Part shown: piece by piece, positions 51,864 through 57,930 of the stretch
Layout of the letters: each line of letters starts with the position of its first letter
Numbering within the stretch: position 1 is the stretch's first letter
Source of the DNA: Bacillota bacterium
GTDB lineage: Bacteria; Bacillota; Sulfobacillia; JACIYH01
NCBI GenBank assembly: GCA_014360055.1
Contig: JACIYH010000007.1
Location: 1 to 57,930 of the forward strand
DNA length: 57,930 nt
Direction: 5' to 3'
Notes under the pieces: generated by a model
Told to the model about the DNA's origin: nothing
Database searches by the model: none
Seen by the model: only the letters and a program-made list of their open reading frames with translations
Program-made: the position numbers and the translations under genes

Positions 51864-52449
51864 GGTGGCGGAAATCCGGCTCATCCTGGCCGGGCTCCCC
51901 GGGGAGGTCCGCTCCCTGGCAGACCTGGGGGTGGAATTGCCCCTGCCCGAGGAAGCGGACACTTACGCGGGGAATGCCCGCTCCAAGGCGGTGGCGGTGG
52001 CGACCCACTGTCGCACCTGGGCCCTGGCCGACGACTCCGGGCTGGAGGTGGACGCCCTGGGAGGGGGTCCGGGTGTCCGCTCGCACCGCTTCAGCGGGCC
52101 CGAGGCAGGTGACCGGGACAACATATCGCTGCTCCTGTCACGATTGGCCGGTGTTCCCCCGTCCGGCCGCACCGCCCGCTTCCGGGCCGCCGCCGTGCTT
52201 TGCTCCCCCCGGGGTGAGGTGTGGGTGGCCGAGGGCCGCTGGGAGGGGTTTATAGCCACCGGGCCCCGCGGGACGGGCGGTTTCGGCTACGACCCCGTGT
52301 TCATTCCCCGCGTCCCGCACTGGCAGGGGACGGTGGCAGAAATGGAGCCTGCCACCAAAGCCGTCTTCAGCCACCGCGGACAGGCGGTCCGCGCCCTGCT
52401 GCCCGTGCTGAGGGCCCTGGTCTCTCCAGCCTTCCCCGTTCACCCGTAG
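51832..52449 (+). CDS. rdgB: RdgB/HAM1 nucleotide pyrophosphatase
   Basis: A 205-residue enzyme that removes pyrophosphate from dITP, ITP and XTP, keeping non-canonical purines out of nucleic acids. [14 protein letters not shown] binds the triphosphate, [13 protein letters not shown] carries catalytic Asp, and GFGYDPVF and [11 protein letters not shown] complete the site. ATG 51832 gives the canonical start. The stop (52447-52449) lies inside the first unit of a 27-bp tandem repeat. Confidence 0.95.
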   Translation: MLILATKNPHKVAEIRLILAGLPGEVRSLADLGVELPLPEEADTYAGNARSKAVAVATHCRTWALADDSGLEVDALGGGPGVRSHRFSGPEAGDRDNISLLLSRLAGVPPSGRTARFRAAAVLCSPRGEVWVAEGRWEGFIATGPRGTGGFGYDPVFIPRVPHWQGTVAEMEPATKAVFSHRGQAVRALLPVLRALVSPAFPVHP

Positions 52450-52524
52450 CTCCCCGCCTCACCCGTACCCCCGTAGCTCTCCGCCTTCTCCGTGCCGCCG
52501 CAGATCCCCGCCTTCGCAGGAATC
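52444..52524 (+). repeat. 27-bp tandem repeat, three units
   Basis: Units of exactly 27 bp start at 52444, 52471 and 52498, sharing CCG(T/C)AG(C/A)TC(C/T)CCGCCT in register. The first contains the rdgB stop codon. The stretch from 52525 to the next start has no recognised gene. Confidence 0.75.
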
Positions 52525-52705
52525 GGGGGCGATAGGCGCGAACACCTAAGGCGCACGTTCGACCGCCGGCAGACACCTCCGGGGCGGGACGGGTGGCCCG
52601 GGCGTTGCGATGGGCGCAGCGCTGGGGGCACGGGAAACTGGCTCCCACGGCGGGCAGGATGGGGAGCGGGGGGAACAGTTGGCGCACAGGAGCAGGCGTC
52701 ACGCG

Positions 52706-53197
52706 ATGCGAATCGGAGTGCTTTCCGACACCCACGGCAATCTGGCCCTGGCGGAACAGGTCATAGGGGAAATGGGGTCGGTGGATCTAGTCCTGCACGC
52801 CGGGGACTACTACGAGGACTCCTGCCGGCTGGCCGAATCCGGGGTGCGTGTCATCGGGGTGGTGGGCAACTGCGAGTGCGGGGTAGACGGACCCCCGGAG
52901 CGACTGGTACAGGTCGGCGGCAAGCGTGTGCTGCTCACTCACGGTCACCGGTATCGCGTCAAGCAGGACTTTCGGTCGCTCCTTTCGCGCGCCCGGGAGC
53001 TGAATGCCGATGTGGTGGTGTTCGGCCACACGCACCGGGCGGAAGCCTTCTGGTTGGGGAAGGTGCTCTTCTTCAATCCGGGCAGTCTCTACGCACCCGT
53101 GGGCGACGGGCCGACGTACGGCATGCTTGTGCTTGACAATGGCACCATACGACCCGAACTTCATCGTGTTCGTGCGGTCAGGTGTTCTCACGTTTGA
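52706..53197 (+). CDS. YfcE/MJ0936-type phosphodiesterase
   Basis: A 163-residue metallophosphoesterase. RIGVLSDTHGN carries Asp and His metal ligands, HAGDYYED Asp, VVGNCECG the N, LLTHGHRY two His and FGHTHRAE the last His pair. Such enzymes cleave phosphodiesters; the physiological substrate is unknown. The rph-rdgB-YfcE-like order is common in Firmicutes. ATG 52706 follows AGGAG at 13 nt. Confidence 0.92.
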   Translation: MRIGVLSDTHGNLALAEQVIGEMGSVDLVLHAGDYYEDSCRLAESGVRVIGVVGNCECGVDGPPERLVQVGGKRVLLTHGHRYRVKQDFRSLLSRARELNADVVVFGHTHRAEAFWLGKVLFFNPGSLYAPVGDGPTYGMLVLDNGTIRPELHRVRAVRCSHV

Positions 53198-53223
53198 CTC
53201 GGAAGGCATCTGGCGATTATAAT
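53194..53223 (+). promoter_or_regulatory. tRNA cluster promoter
   Basis: TTGACT (53194-53199) and TATAAT (53218-53223), 18-bp spacer, 29 bp before the first tRNA. Confidence 0.8.
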
Positions 53224-53252
53224 CGTGCTGGACCAGCAAGGCTGCCGGGTGC

Positions 53253-53329
53253 CGGGGCGTAGCGCAGCTTGGCAGCGCGTCTGATTTGGGTTCAGAAGGT
53301 CCCGGGTTCAAATCCCGGCGCCCCGACCA
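53253..53329 (+). tRNA. tRNA-Pro (TGG)
   Basis: Acceptor CGGGGCG / CGCCCCG, anticodon stem TCTGA / TCAGA with loop TTTGGGT, T-loop GTTCAAAT, discriminator A and encoded CCA. Confidence 0.95.
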
Positions 53330-53336
53330 GGTTTGC

Positions 53337-53410
53337 GCGGGAGTAGCTCAATGGCAGAGCCCCAGCCTTCCAAGCTGGTGGTGCGGGTTCGATTCCCGTC
53401 TCCCGCTCCA
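53337..53410 (+). tRNA. tRNA-Gly (TCC)
   Basis: Acceptor GCGGGAG / CTCCCGC, anticodon stem CCAGC / GCTGG with loop CTTCCAA, T-loop GTTCGATT, encoded CCA. Confidence 0.95.
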
Positions 53411-53414
53411 GTAC

Positions 53415-53491
53415 GCGCCTGTAGCTCAGTGGATGAGAGCGTCTGCCTTCTAAGCAGAGGGCCGCAGGTTCGAATCCTGCCAGGCGCGCCA
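53415..53491 (+). tRNA. tRNA-Arg (TCT)
   Basis: Acceptor GCGCCTG / CAGGCGC, anticodon stem TCTGC / GCAGA with loop CTTCTAA, encoded CCA. Confidence 0.95.
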
Positions 53492-53495
53492 CGGT

Positions 53496-53573
53496 GGTGA
53501 ATGTAGCTCAGCTGGTTAGAGCGCCAGACTGTGGATCTGGAGGCCGGGGGTTCGAGTCCCCTCATTCACCCCA
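53496..53573 (+). tRNA. tRNA-His (GTG)
   Basis: Acceptor GTGAATG / CATTCAC with the extra G at 53496 expected for tRNA-His, anticodon stem CCAGA / TCTGG with loop CTGTGGA, encoded CCA. Confidence 0.95.
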
Positions 53574-53586
53574 AACTTTGATAACT

Positions 53587-53661
53587 TGGGGAGTGGCCAA
53601 GCGGTAAGGCGCGAGACTTTGGATCTCGTACGCGCAGGTTCGAATCCTGCCTCCCCAGCCA
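53587..53661 (+). tRNA. tRNA-Gln (TTG)
   Basis: Acceptor TGGGGAG / CTCCCCA, anticodon stem CGAGA / TCTCG with loop CTTTGGA, encoded CCA. Confidence 0.95.
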
Positions 53662-53665
53662 TAGA

Positions 53666-53740
53666 GGGCCATTAGCTCAGTGGTAGAGCACCCGCCTTTT
53701 AAGCGGGCTGTCGAAGGTTCGATCCCTTCATGGCCCACCA
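53666..53740 (+). tRNA. tRNA-Lys (TTT)
   Basis: Acceptor GGGCCAT / ATGGCCC, anticodon stem CCCGC / GCGGG with loop CTTTTAA, encoded CCA. A GTTTTTTA run follows directly at 53741. Confidence 0.95.
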
Positions 53741-53882
53741 GTTTTTTACCGCCCGCTCGCCGCCGCCCACCAGTCCACCGTCGGCGGCGCCGGTTTTGGT
53801 GCGCGGGGGATGGGGCGGGGCCGTGCCGGGGTTCGCGCGGCGGCATGGGCGGGCGGTAGTCGCGACAATCGGAAGTATGCTC

Positions 53883-53969
53883 GCGGGCGTGGCGGAGCCG
53901 GCAGACGCGCGGGACTTAGGATCCCGTGGGCAAAGGCCCGTGTGGGTTCAAATCCCACCGCCCGCACCA
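53883..53969 (+). tRNA. tRNA-Leu (TAG)
   Basis: Acceptor GCGGGCG / CGCCCGC, anticodon stem CGGGA / TCCCG with loop CTTAGGA, long variable arm typical of Leu, encoded CCA. It is set apart from the other six tRNAs by 142 bp. Confidence 0.95.
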
Positions 53970-53981
53970 CATATTAGGGTT

Positions 53982-54010
53982 TTGACACAATCGATGTTGG
54001 TGTATATGGT
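53982..54010 (+). promoter_or_regulatory. Promoter of the VapB gene
   Basis: TTGACA (53982-53987) and TATGGT (54005-54010), 17-bp spacer, 18 bp before the start codon. Confidence 0.6.
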
Positions 54011-54028
54011 GTATAGGGGTGGGGTTTC

Positions 54029-54283
54029 GTGCCGTACACTCGCACGCAGGTTTACCTGGACTCGGAGCAACGCCGCCGCCTCCAGGAAGAGGCGAGGCGC
54101 GAGGGACTGTCAATGGCGGAGCTTTTGAGGCGCATAATCGATGAACACCTTCGCCGCAGGCGGAAGCCTAACAGGGAAGCCTATCTCTCCATCGTCGGCA
54201 TAGGCCGGGACCCATGCCCGGACGTCTCCGAGTACCACGACCGCTACCTGGGAGAAGCACTGGGCCATGTGCATCATGGTTGA
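54029..54283 (+). CDS. Ribbon-helix-helix antitoxin (VapB-like)
   Basis: An 84-residue protein. TRTQVYLDSEQRRRLQEEAR and EGLSMAELLRRIIDEHLRR form a ribbon-helix-helix DNA-binding domain, and the C-terminal tail (about 50-84) would wrap the toxin. GTG 54029 gives the normal start. Its end overlaps the toxin gene. It probably represses its own promoter, which lies 18 bp upstream. Confidence 0.82.
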   Translation: MPYTRTQVYLDSEQRRRLQEEARREGLSMAELLRRIIDEHLRRRRKPNREAYLSIVGIGRDPCPDVSEYHDRYLGEALGHVHHG

Positions 54284-54550
54284 CACGGGAGCCTGGTACG
54301 CCCTGGCAAGCAGCACTGATCGGTACCACCAGGCGGCGAAGGAGTTCTACGTTGCGCGCATCGAGGACAGCGATTTCGTGACTACCACGGCCATAGTGGC
54401 GGAGACATGGGCGCTCATCAATGCCCGGCTTGCACGACTCTGGCGGTCATGGAACAGTTGGGTAGCACCGACGTCTTCGCGTTCGACAGCCATTTCCTCG
54501 TCTACCGCTTTGGGCCGGGCAAGGCGCGATCCTTAACCCGCCTTCCCTGA
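54276..54550 (+). pseudogene. VapC (PIN-domain RNase) with internal deletion
   Basis: The start at ATG 54276 (or ATG 54267) gives MVDTGAWYALASSTDRYHQAA, the PIN first Asp region, up to IVAETWALINARL. The frame then turns unnatural. In another frame, CTTLAVMEQLGSTDVFAFDSHF follows, the normal C-terminal PIN end (D-C-T-T and F-D-x-H-F). The two parts join near GCCCGGCT / TGCACGAC (about 54425-54440). Roughly 40-45 residues that hold the central acidic residue are missing. The toxin is therefore very probably inactive. Confidence 0.8.
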
Positions 54551-54734
54551 GACGTAATACGCTGCCCGTAGGGCGGGAGGGGAGGCGGCAGTCGGGCGGC
54601 GTGGGGTGGCGGCGCGGGGCGCTGCCGATACGCTGTGGAGGCGCCAGGCGCGGCGCAACGAGGCGCGGCACGGAGCGCGGTACACGCCACGCTGATGGCG
54701 TTACGCGGCTGTCGGTGGCCGTGGCGACACTGTC
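54551..54734. other. GC-rich gap before hspR
   Basis: This stretch is rich in GGCGC and CGGCG motifs. No gene, RNA or regulatory element beyond the promoter at 54735 was recognised, and no HAIR or CIRCE element. Confidence 0.4.
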
Positions 54735-54763
54735 TTGACGGGGCTGAATAGGAACCTTATAAT
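54735..54763 (+). promoter_or_regulatory. Promoter of the hspR-dnaK-grpE operon
   Basis: TTGACG (54735-54740) and TATAAT (54758-54763), exactly 17-bp spacer. Transcription would start near 54770. Confidence 0.85.
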
Positions 54764-54804
54764 CGTCAGTGCAAGATCCTTATGAGGAGGGATCAGCCCT
54801 GCGC

Positions 54805-55272
54805 TTGCACGGACCGGATGAACCGGTATATACCATCAGCGTGGCTGCCCGCCTCCTGGGGGTCAACCCGCAGACGTTGCGGGTGCTGGAACGGTACGGG
54901 CTGGTGTGTCCCTTCCGCACGGAGAACAACATCCGCCTGTACTCGGAGAACGACCTCATCCTCCTGCGCCGGATTTGCCACCTCATCCGGGTGGAACGGA
55001 TAAACGTGGCCGGCGTGAGGGTTATCCTGCGCATGGAAGGCGTCCTCTCCGACGAGGAGCAGGGCCGCGAAGTGCAGGGTCCCGGGGCGCACGGCCGCGA
55101 AGTGCGGGACCCCGGGGAGCAGGGTTCCCCTGCGCGGAGGATCCCGGTTGAGGTGGAGGACGGGGAGGAAGTCCCGGGCAGCAGCCGCGGTAAACAGGCC
55201 CGCAGGGCCGGTGTGGACGAGGAGGTGCGCTTGTATGGCGAAGGTCGTGGGCATCGACCTGGGAACGACTAA
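54805..55272 (+). CDS. hspR: HspR-type MerR-family heat-shock repressor
   Basis: A 155-residue protein. [27 protein letters not shown] is the MerR-type helix-turn-helix, followed by [17 protein letters not shown] and a leucine-rich helix ([16 protein letters not shown]), as in HspR. GTG 54769 is too close to the -10 box to lie in the transcript. Starts at CTG 54799 or TTG 54805 follow GAGGAGGG (54784-54791). The C-terminal half carries a 30-bp tandem duplication and overlaps dnaK by 38 bp. HspR represses chaperone genes and is inactivated when DnaK is occupied. Confidence 0.85.
   Translation: MHGPDEPVYTISVAARLLGVNPQTLRVLERYGLVCPFRTENNIRLYSENDLILLRRICHLIRVERINVAGVRVILRMEGVLSDEEQGREVQGPGAHGREVRDPGEQGSPARRIPVEVEDGEEVPGSSRGKQARRAGVDEEVRLYGEGRGHRPGND
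55063..55122 (+). repeat. 30-bp tandem duplication within hspR
   Basis: Two units (55063-55092, 55093-55122) share GGCCGCGAAGTGC and CCCGGGG in register and encode a duplicated G-R-E-V-x-x-P-G sequence. Confidence 0.8.
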
Positions 55273-57181
55273 CTCGGTCATCGCAGTGATGGAAGCCGGC
55301 AAACCACAGGTGATCATCAATGCAGAGGGGAGCCGCCTGACCCCGTCGGTGGTGGGTTTCACCCGCGCCGGGGAGCGCCTGGTGGGGCAACTGGCACGCC
55401 GGCAGGCGGTTTTGAATCCGGAGAACACCGTGTTCTCCATCAAGCGGTTCATGGGCCGGCGCTACGAGGAGGTCGCCCTCGAACGGGAGCGCGTCCCCTA
55501 CCAGGTGAAGCGCGGCCCCAACGACACGGTGCGCATTAACCTTCCCGCGGCGGGCAAGGAGTTTTCTCCCGAAGAGATCTCGGCCATGATCCTGCAGAAG
55601 CTCAAGCTGGATGCCGAGAAGTACCTGGGTGAGCCCGTGACCAAAGCCGTCATCACCGTACCCGCCTACTTCAACGATGCCCAGCGCACGGCCACCCGCG
55701 ATGCCGGACGGATCGCCGGGCTGGAGGTGCTGCGGATCATCAACGAACCCACGGCGGCCTCTCTGGCCTACGGCCTGGATAAGAAAACGAACGAAACCAT
55801 CCTGGTGTGGGACCTGGGCGGGGGCACCTTCGACGTCTCCATCCTGGAAGTGGGGGATGGGGTCTTCGAGGTCAAGGCCACCGCTGGGGACACCCACCTG
55901 GGCGGCGACGACTATGACATGCGCCTGGTGAACTATATAGCCGACCGCTTCCAGCGGGACACGGGTATCGACCTGCGCAAGGACCGGCAGGCCCTGCAGC
56001 GCCTGCTGGAGGCCTGCGAGAAGGCCAAGTGCGAGCTTTCCTCGGTGCCGGAGACGACCATCTCCCTGCCCTTCATCACCGCCGATGCCTCCGGCCCCAA
56101 GCACCTGGAAGAACGCATCAGCCGGGCCAAGTTTGAGGAGATCACCCGGGACCTCACCGAGCGGTGCATCGGCCCCTTCCGCCAGGCCCTGGCGGACGCC
56201 AAGCTGACGGAGCGGGACATCGACGAGGTCATCCTGGTGGGCGGTGCCACGCGCATGCCCGCCATCCAGGAACTGGTGCGCAAGCTGACCGGCAAGGAGC
56301 CCCACCGGGGGGTGAACCCCGACGAGGTGGTGGCGGTGGGCGCGGCCATCCAGGCCGGGGTGCTTGCGGGTGAGGTAAAGGACATCGTCCTGCTCGACGT
56401 CACGCCGCTCTCCCTGGGCATCGAGACCCTGGGCGGCGTGATGACCAGGCTCATCGAGCGCAACACCACCATCCCCACCCGAAAGAGCGAGATCTTCACC
56501 ACCGCTGCCGACGGGCAGACCACGGTGGAGATCCACGTGCTGCAGGGTGAGCGCGAGTTCGCCCGCGACAACCGCACCCTGGGCCGCTTCCTGCTGGACG
56601 GGATCCCGCCCGCACCGCGCGGCATCCCGCAGATCGAAGTCACCTTCGACATTGACGCCAACGGTATCCTCAACGTGACGGCGAAGGATCGCGCCACCGG
56701 CCGCGAGCAGCACATCACCATCACCGGGTCGACCCAACTCTCCAAGGGCGACATCGACCGCATGGTGAAGGAGGCCGAGAGGTACGCCCAGGAAGACAGG
56801 CAGCGGCGGGAACTGGTGGATGCCCGCAACCAGGCCGACTCCCTCATCTACCAGGTGGAGAAGACCATGAAGGACATGGGAGACCGCCTCTCCGCCGAAG
56901 AGAGGTCCCGCATCGAGCGGGCCATTTCGTCCCTGCGCGAGGCCACCAAGGGCGAGGACGTATCCCGCATCCGTTCCGCCATGGAGGAACTGCAGCAGGC
57001 CTCGTACCGGATGGCCGAGCAACTGTACCGGCAGGCGGCCGGAACCGGCGGGTCGGCACCGGGAGGCGGCCCGGGCGGTGCTTCCGGTGGGCCGGGCGGC
57101 ACCTCAGGCGGTGGGTCATCGGGGCGGGGCGGAGACGACGTCATCGACGCCGAGTACCGTCCCACCGACGGTGACCGGTAG
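55235..57181 (+). CDS. dnaK: Chaperone DnaK (Hsp70)
   Basis: A 648-residue ATP-driven chaperone. [17 protein letters not shown] starts the ATPase domain; [30 protein letters not shown] and [15 protein letters not shown] follow, then the peptide-binding domain ([16 protein letters not shown]-type loop; [18 protein letters not shown]) and the helical lid. The last 40 residues are Gly/Ser-rich, ending [10 protein letters not shown], the usual bacterial tail. ATG 55235 follows GAGGTG. GrpE is encoded 19 bp downstream. Confidence 0.97.
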   Translation: MAKVVGIDLGTTNSVIAVMEAGKPQVIINAEGSRLTPSVVGFTRAGERLVGQLARRQAVLNPENTVFSIKRFMGRRYEEVALERERVPYQVKRGPNDTVRINLPAAGKEFSPEEISAMILQKLKLDAEKYLGEPVTKAVITVPAYFNDAQRTATRDAGRIAGLEVLRIINEPTAASLAYGLDKKTNETILVWDLGGGTFDVSILEVGDGVFEVKATAGDTHLGGDDYDMRLVNYIADRFQRDTGIDLRKDRQALQRLLEACEKAKCELSSVPETTISLPFITADASGPKHLEERISRAKFEEITRDLTERCIGPFRQALADAKLTERDIDEVILVGGATRMPAIQELVRKLTGKEPHRGVNPDEVVAVGAAIQAGVLAGEVKDIVLLDVTPLSLGIETLGGVMTRLIERNTTIPTRKSEIFTTAADGQTTVEIHVLQGEREFARDNRTLGRFLLDGIPPAPRGIPQIEVTFDIDANGILNVTAKDRATGREQHITITGSTQLSKGDIDRMVKEAERYAQEDRQRRELVDARNQADSLIYQVEKTMKDMGDRLSAEERSRIERAISSLREATKGEDVSRIRSAMEELQQASYRMAEQLYRQAAGTGGSAPGGGPGGASGGPGGTSGGGSSGRGGDDVIDAEYRPTDGDR

Positions 57182-57200
57182 CCGGGTGGAGGTGTAACTG

Positions 57201-57914
57201 GTGTCGCACCGGCAGAGCGGACGGCCGCAGGAGGACCCCTGCCCCATTGACCTCGAGCAGGTGCAGGGCGACCTGGAAGCCGCCCGGCGGCAGGTGGAGT
57301 CGGCTCACGCCGAGGTGCAGGCGGCGCGGGCTGAGGTAGAACGCAGCCGGGCCGAGCAGGAGACCCTGCGGGCCGCACTGGAGCAGGCCCGCAAGGAGCA
57401 GGAGGCCATCCGGGCCGACCTGGAGGAAGCGGTGAAGAAGCACGAGAAGCTGGAGGCCGACCTGGAGGCCACGCGCCAGCTGGCCGCGCAGAACTGGGAG
57501 CAGTTCCTGCGGGCGCGGGCCGACCTGGACAACTACCGGCGGCGCATGGAGCGCGAGGTAGAGCGCCTGGTGGAACGGGGCAGGCAGGAACTCCTGCTCC
57601 GTTTCCTGGAAGTGGCCGACAACTTCCAGCGCGCCCTCATGCCGCAGGCCTCGGTGGATCCCGACGGCCTGCGGCGGGGGCTGGAACTCATCTCCCGGCA
57701 ACTGGATAACCTCCTGAGGCAGGAGGGTGTGGAACCCATCGAGGCGGTGGGTGCTCCCTTCGACCCCCGCCTGCACGAGGCGGTGGCGGTGTGGGAGTGC
57801 GACGAAGTGGACCGTGAAACCGTCACCGACGAGATCCAGAAGGGATACCTGTACCGAGGTGAGTTGCTGCGACCGGCCCGCGTGCGGGTCGGCCGCCCGC
57901 CTGCGGGGCGGTGA
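57201..57914 (+). CDS. grpE: Nucleotide exchange factor GrpE
   Basis: A 237-residue protein. A long Glu/Ala/Arg coiled coil (about 18-90) precedes the GrpE core: LRARADLDNYRRRMEREVERL, LLLRFLEVADNFQRAL and FDPRLHEAVAVWEC in order. It releases ADP from DnaK. GTG 57201 follows GGTGGAGGTG. The coiled coil is longer than in many GrpE proteins. Placement after dnaK, rather than before it, is unlike the standard Firmicutes order. Confidence 0.92.
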   Translation: MSHRQSGRPQEDPCPIDLEQVQGDLEAARRQVESAHAEVQAARAEVERSRAEQETLRAALEQARKEQEAIRADLEEAVKKHEKLEADLEATRQLAAQNWEQFLRARADLDNYRRRMEREVERLVERGRQELLLRFLEVADNFQRALMPQASVDPDGLRRGLELISRQLDNLLRQEGVEPIEAVGAPFDPRLHEAVAVWECDEVDRETVTDEIQKGYLYRGELLRPARVRVGRPPAGR

Positions 57915-57920
57915 GCCCTG

Positions 57921-57930
57921 GTGGAGTTCA
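57921..57930 (+). CDS. Possible start of dnaJ (cut by window end)
   Basis: GTGGAGTTCA at the window end encodes M-E-F, which resembles the M-E-F/Y-K-D-Y-Y start of DnaJ proteins, 6 bp after grpE. Only three codons are visible, so this is a guess from context. Confidence 0.3.

Noticed and set aside
53741-53882. An extra tRNA between tRNA-Lys and tRNA-Leu
   Set aside because: No acceptor stem, T-loop or anticodon arm could be folded there.
54551-54800. CIRCE or HAIR heat-shock operator before hspR
   Set aside because: Neither TTAGCACTC-N9-GAGTGCTAA nor CTTGAGT-N7-ACTCAAG is present, even with two mismatches by eye.
55022-57022. A 666-codon open frame on the minus strand opposite dnaK
   Set aside because: Antisense to an unmistakable DnaK; no family motif and typical shadow composition.

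Overview
The window is about 58 kb of chromosomal DNA with very high GC content, strong G/C at third codon positions, and many GTG and TTG starts preceded by G-rich Shine-Dalgarno sequences. The gene set (FeoAB, DUF1405 and DUF2225 proteins, PlsY, a YtaF-like ghost gene, a HEPN/MNT pair, an HdrA-type flavoprotein, HspR-DnaK-GrpE) fits a high-GC, probably thermophilic and anaerobic or facultative member of the Bacillota (Limnochordia/Thermaerobacter/Symbiobacterium-like). This placement is an inference from gene content, not a demonstrated identity.

Layout. 1-1180: left end of an IS1634-like element (transposase on the minus strand, running off the window) next to the C-terminal remnant of a glycerate kinase. 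1346-3608: Nudix hydrolase, small membrane protein, DUF1445 protein and PxpA. 3749-7401: promoter with attenuator-like leader, then a membrane-anchored protein and a large secreted lipase-fold/PKD protein that lacks the nucleophilic serine. 7423-11817: Fur-box-controlled feoA-feoB, a DUF1405 membrane protein whose start lies in a 36-bp tandem repeat, and a quinate dehydrogenase-like protein. 11824-16957: YHS protein, copper-type P1B ATPase, and an OmpR/HisKA two-component pair. 17092-19544: plsY, a CsoR-family regulator lacking the copper-ligand His, trxB, and an FmdB zinc ribbon ending in a terminator. 19596-21537 (minus): MFS transporter and ChrB-like protein behind an operator-bearing promoter. 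21807-26668: hom-thrC-thrB-lysC.

26762-29113 holds an unknown protein, a LysE-type exporter, and a HEPN toxin gene whose MNT partner is frameshifted. 29248-33762 (minus) is one 1,504-residue HdrA-GltD-HdrA fusion flavoprotein. 34185-40437 carries an alkaline-phosphatase-fold membrane protein, an alpha-oxoamine synthase, a zinc alcohol dehydrogenase and an aminotransferase. 40440-40808 is a decayed ytaF-like gene. 41027-45985 is a five-gene branched-chain-amino-acid-type ABC transporter operon of visibly lower GC. 46025-48144 (minus) is panB translationally coupled to a conserved-looking protein of unknown function. 48465-53197 is a DUF2225 protein followed by marR-murI-rph-rdgB and a phosphodiesterase. 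53253-53969 carries seven tRNA genes (Pro, Gly, Arg, His, Gln, Lys, Leu). 54029-54550 is a VapB antitoxin with a gutted vapC. 54735-57930 is hspR-dnaK-grpE and probably the first codons of dnaJ.

Themes: metal and redox homeostasis (Feo, Cu ATPase, CsoR family, ChrB, TrxB, Hdr), aspartate-family amino acid synthesis, coenzyme A supply, and protein quality control. Two patterns cut across the window. One is decay of accessory genes (glycerate kinase, MNT, VapC, YtaF). The other is degenerate short tandem repeats of 20-43 bp, each with a different sequence, at gene ends and junctions.
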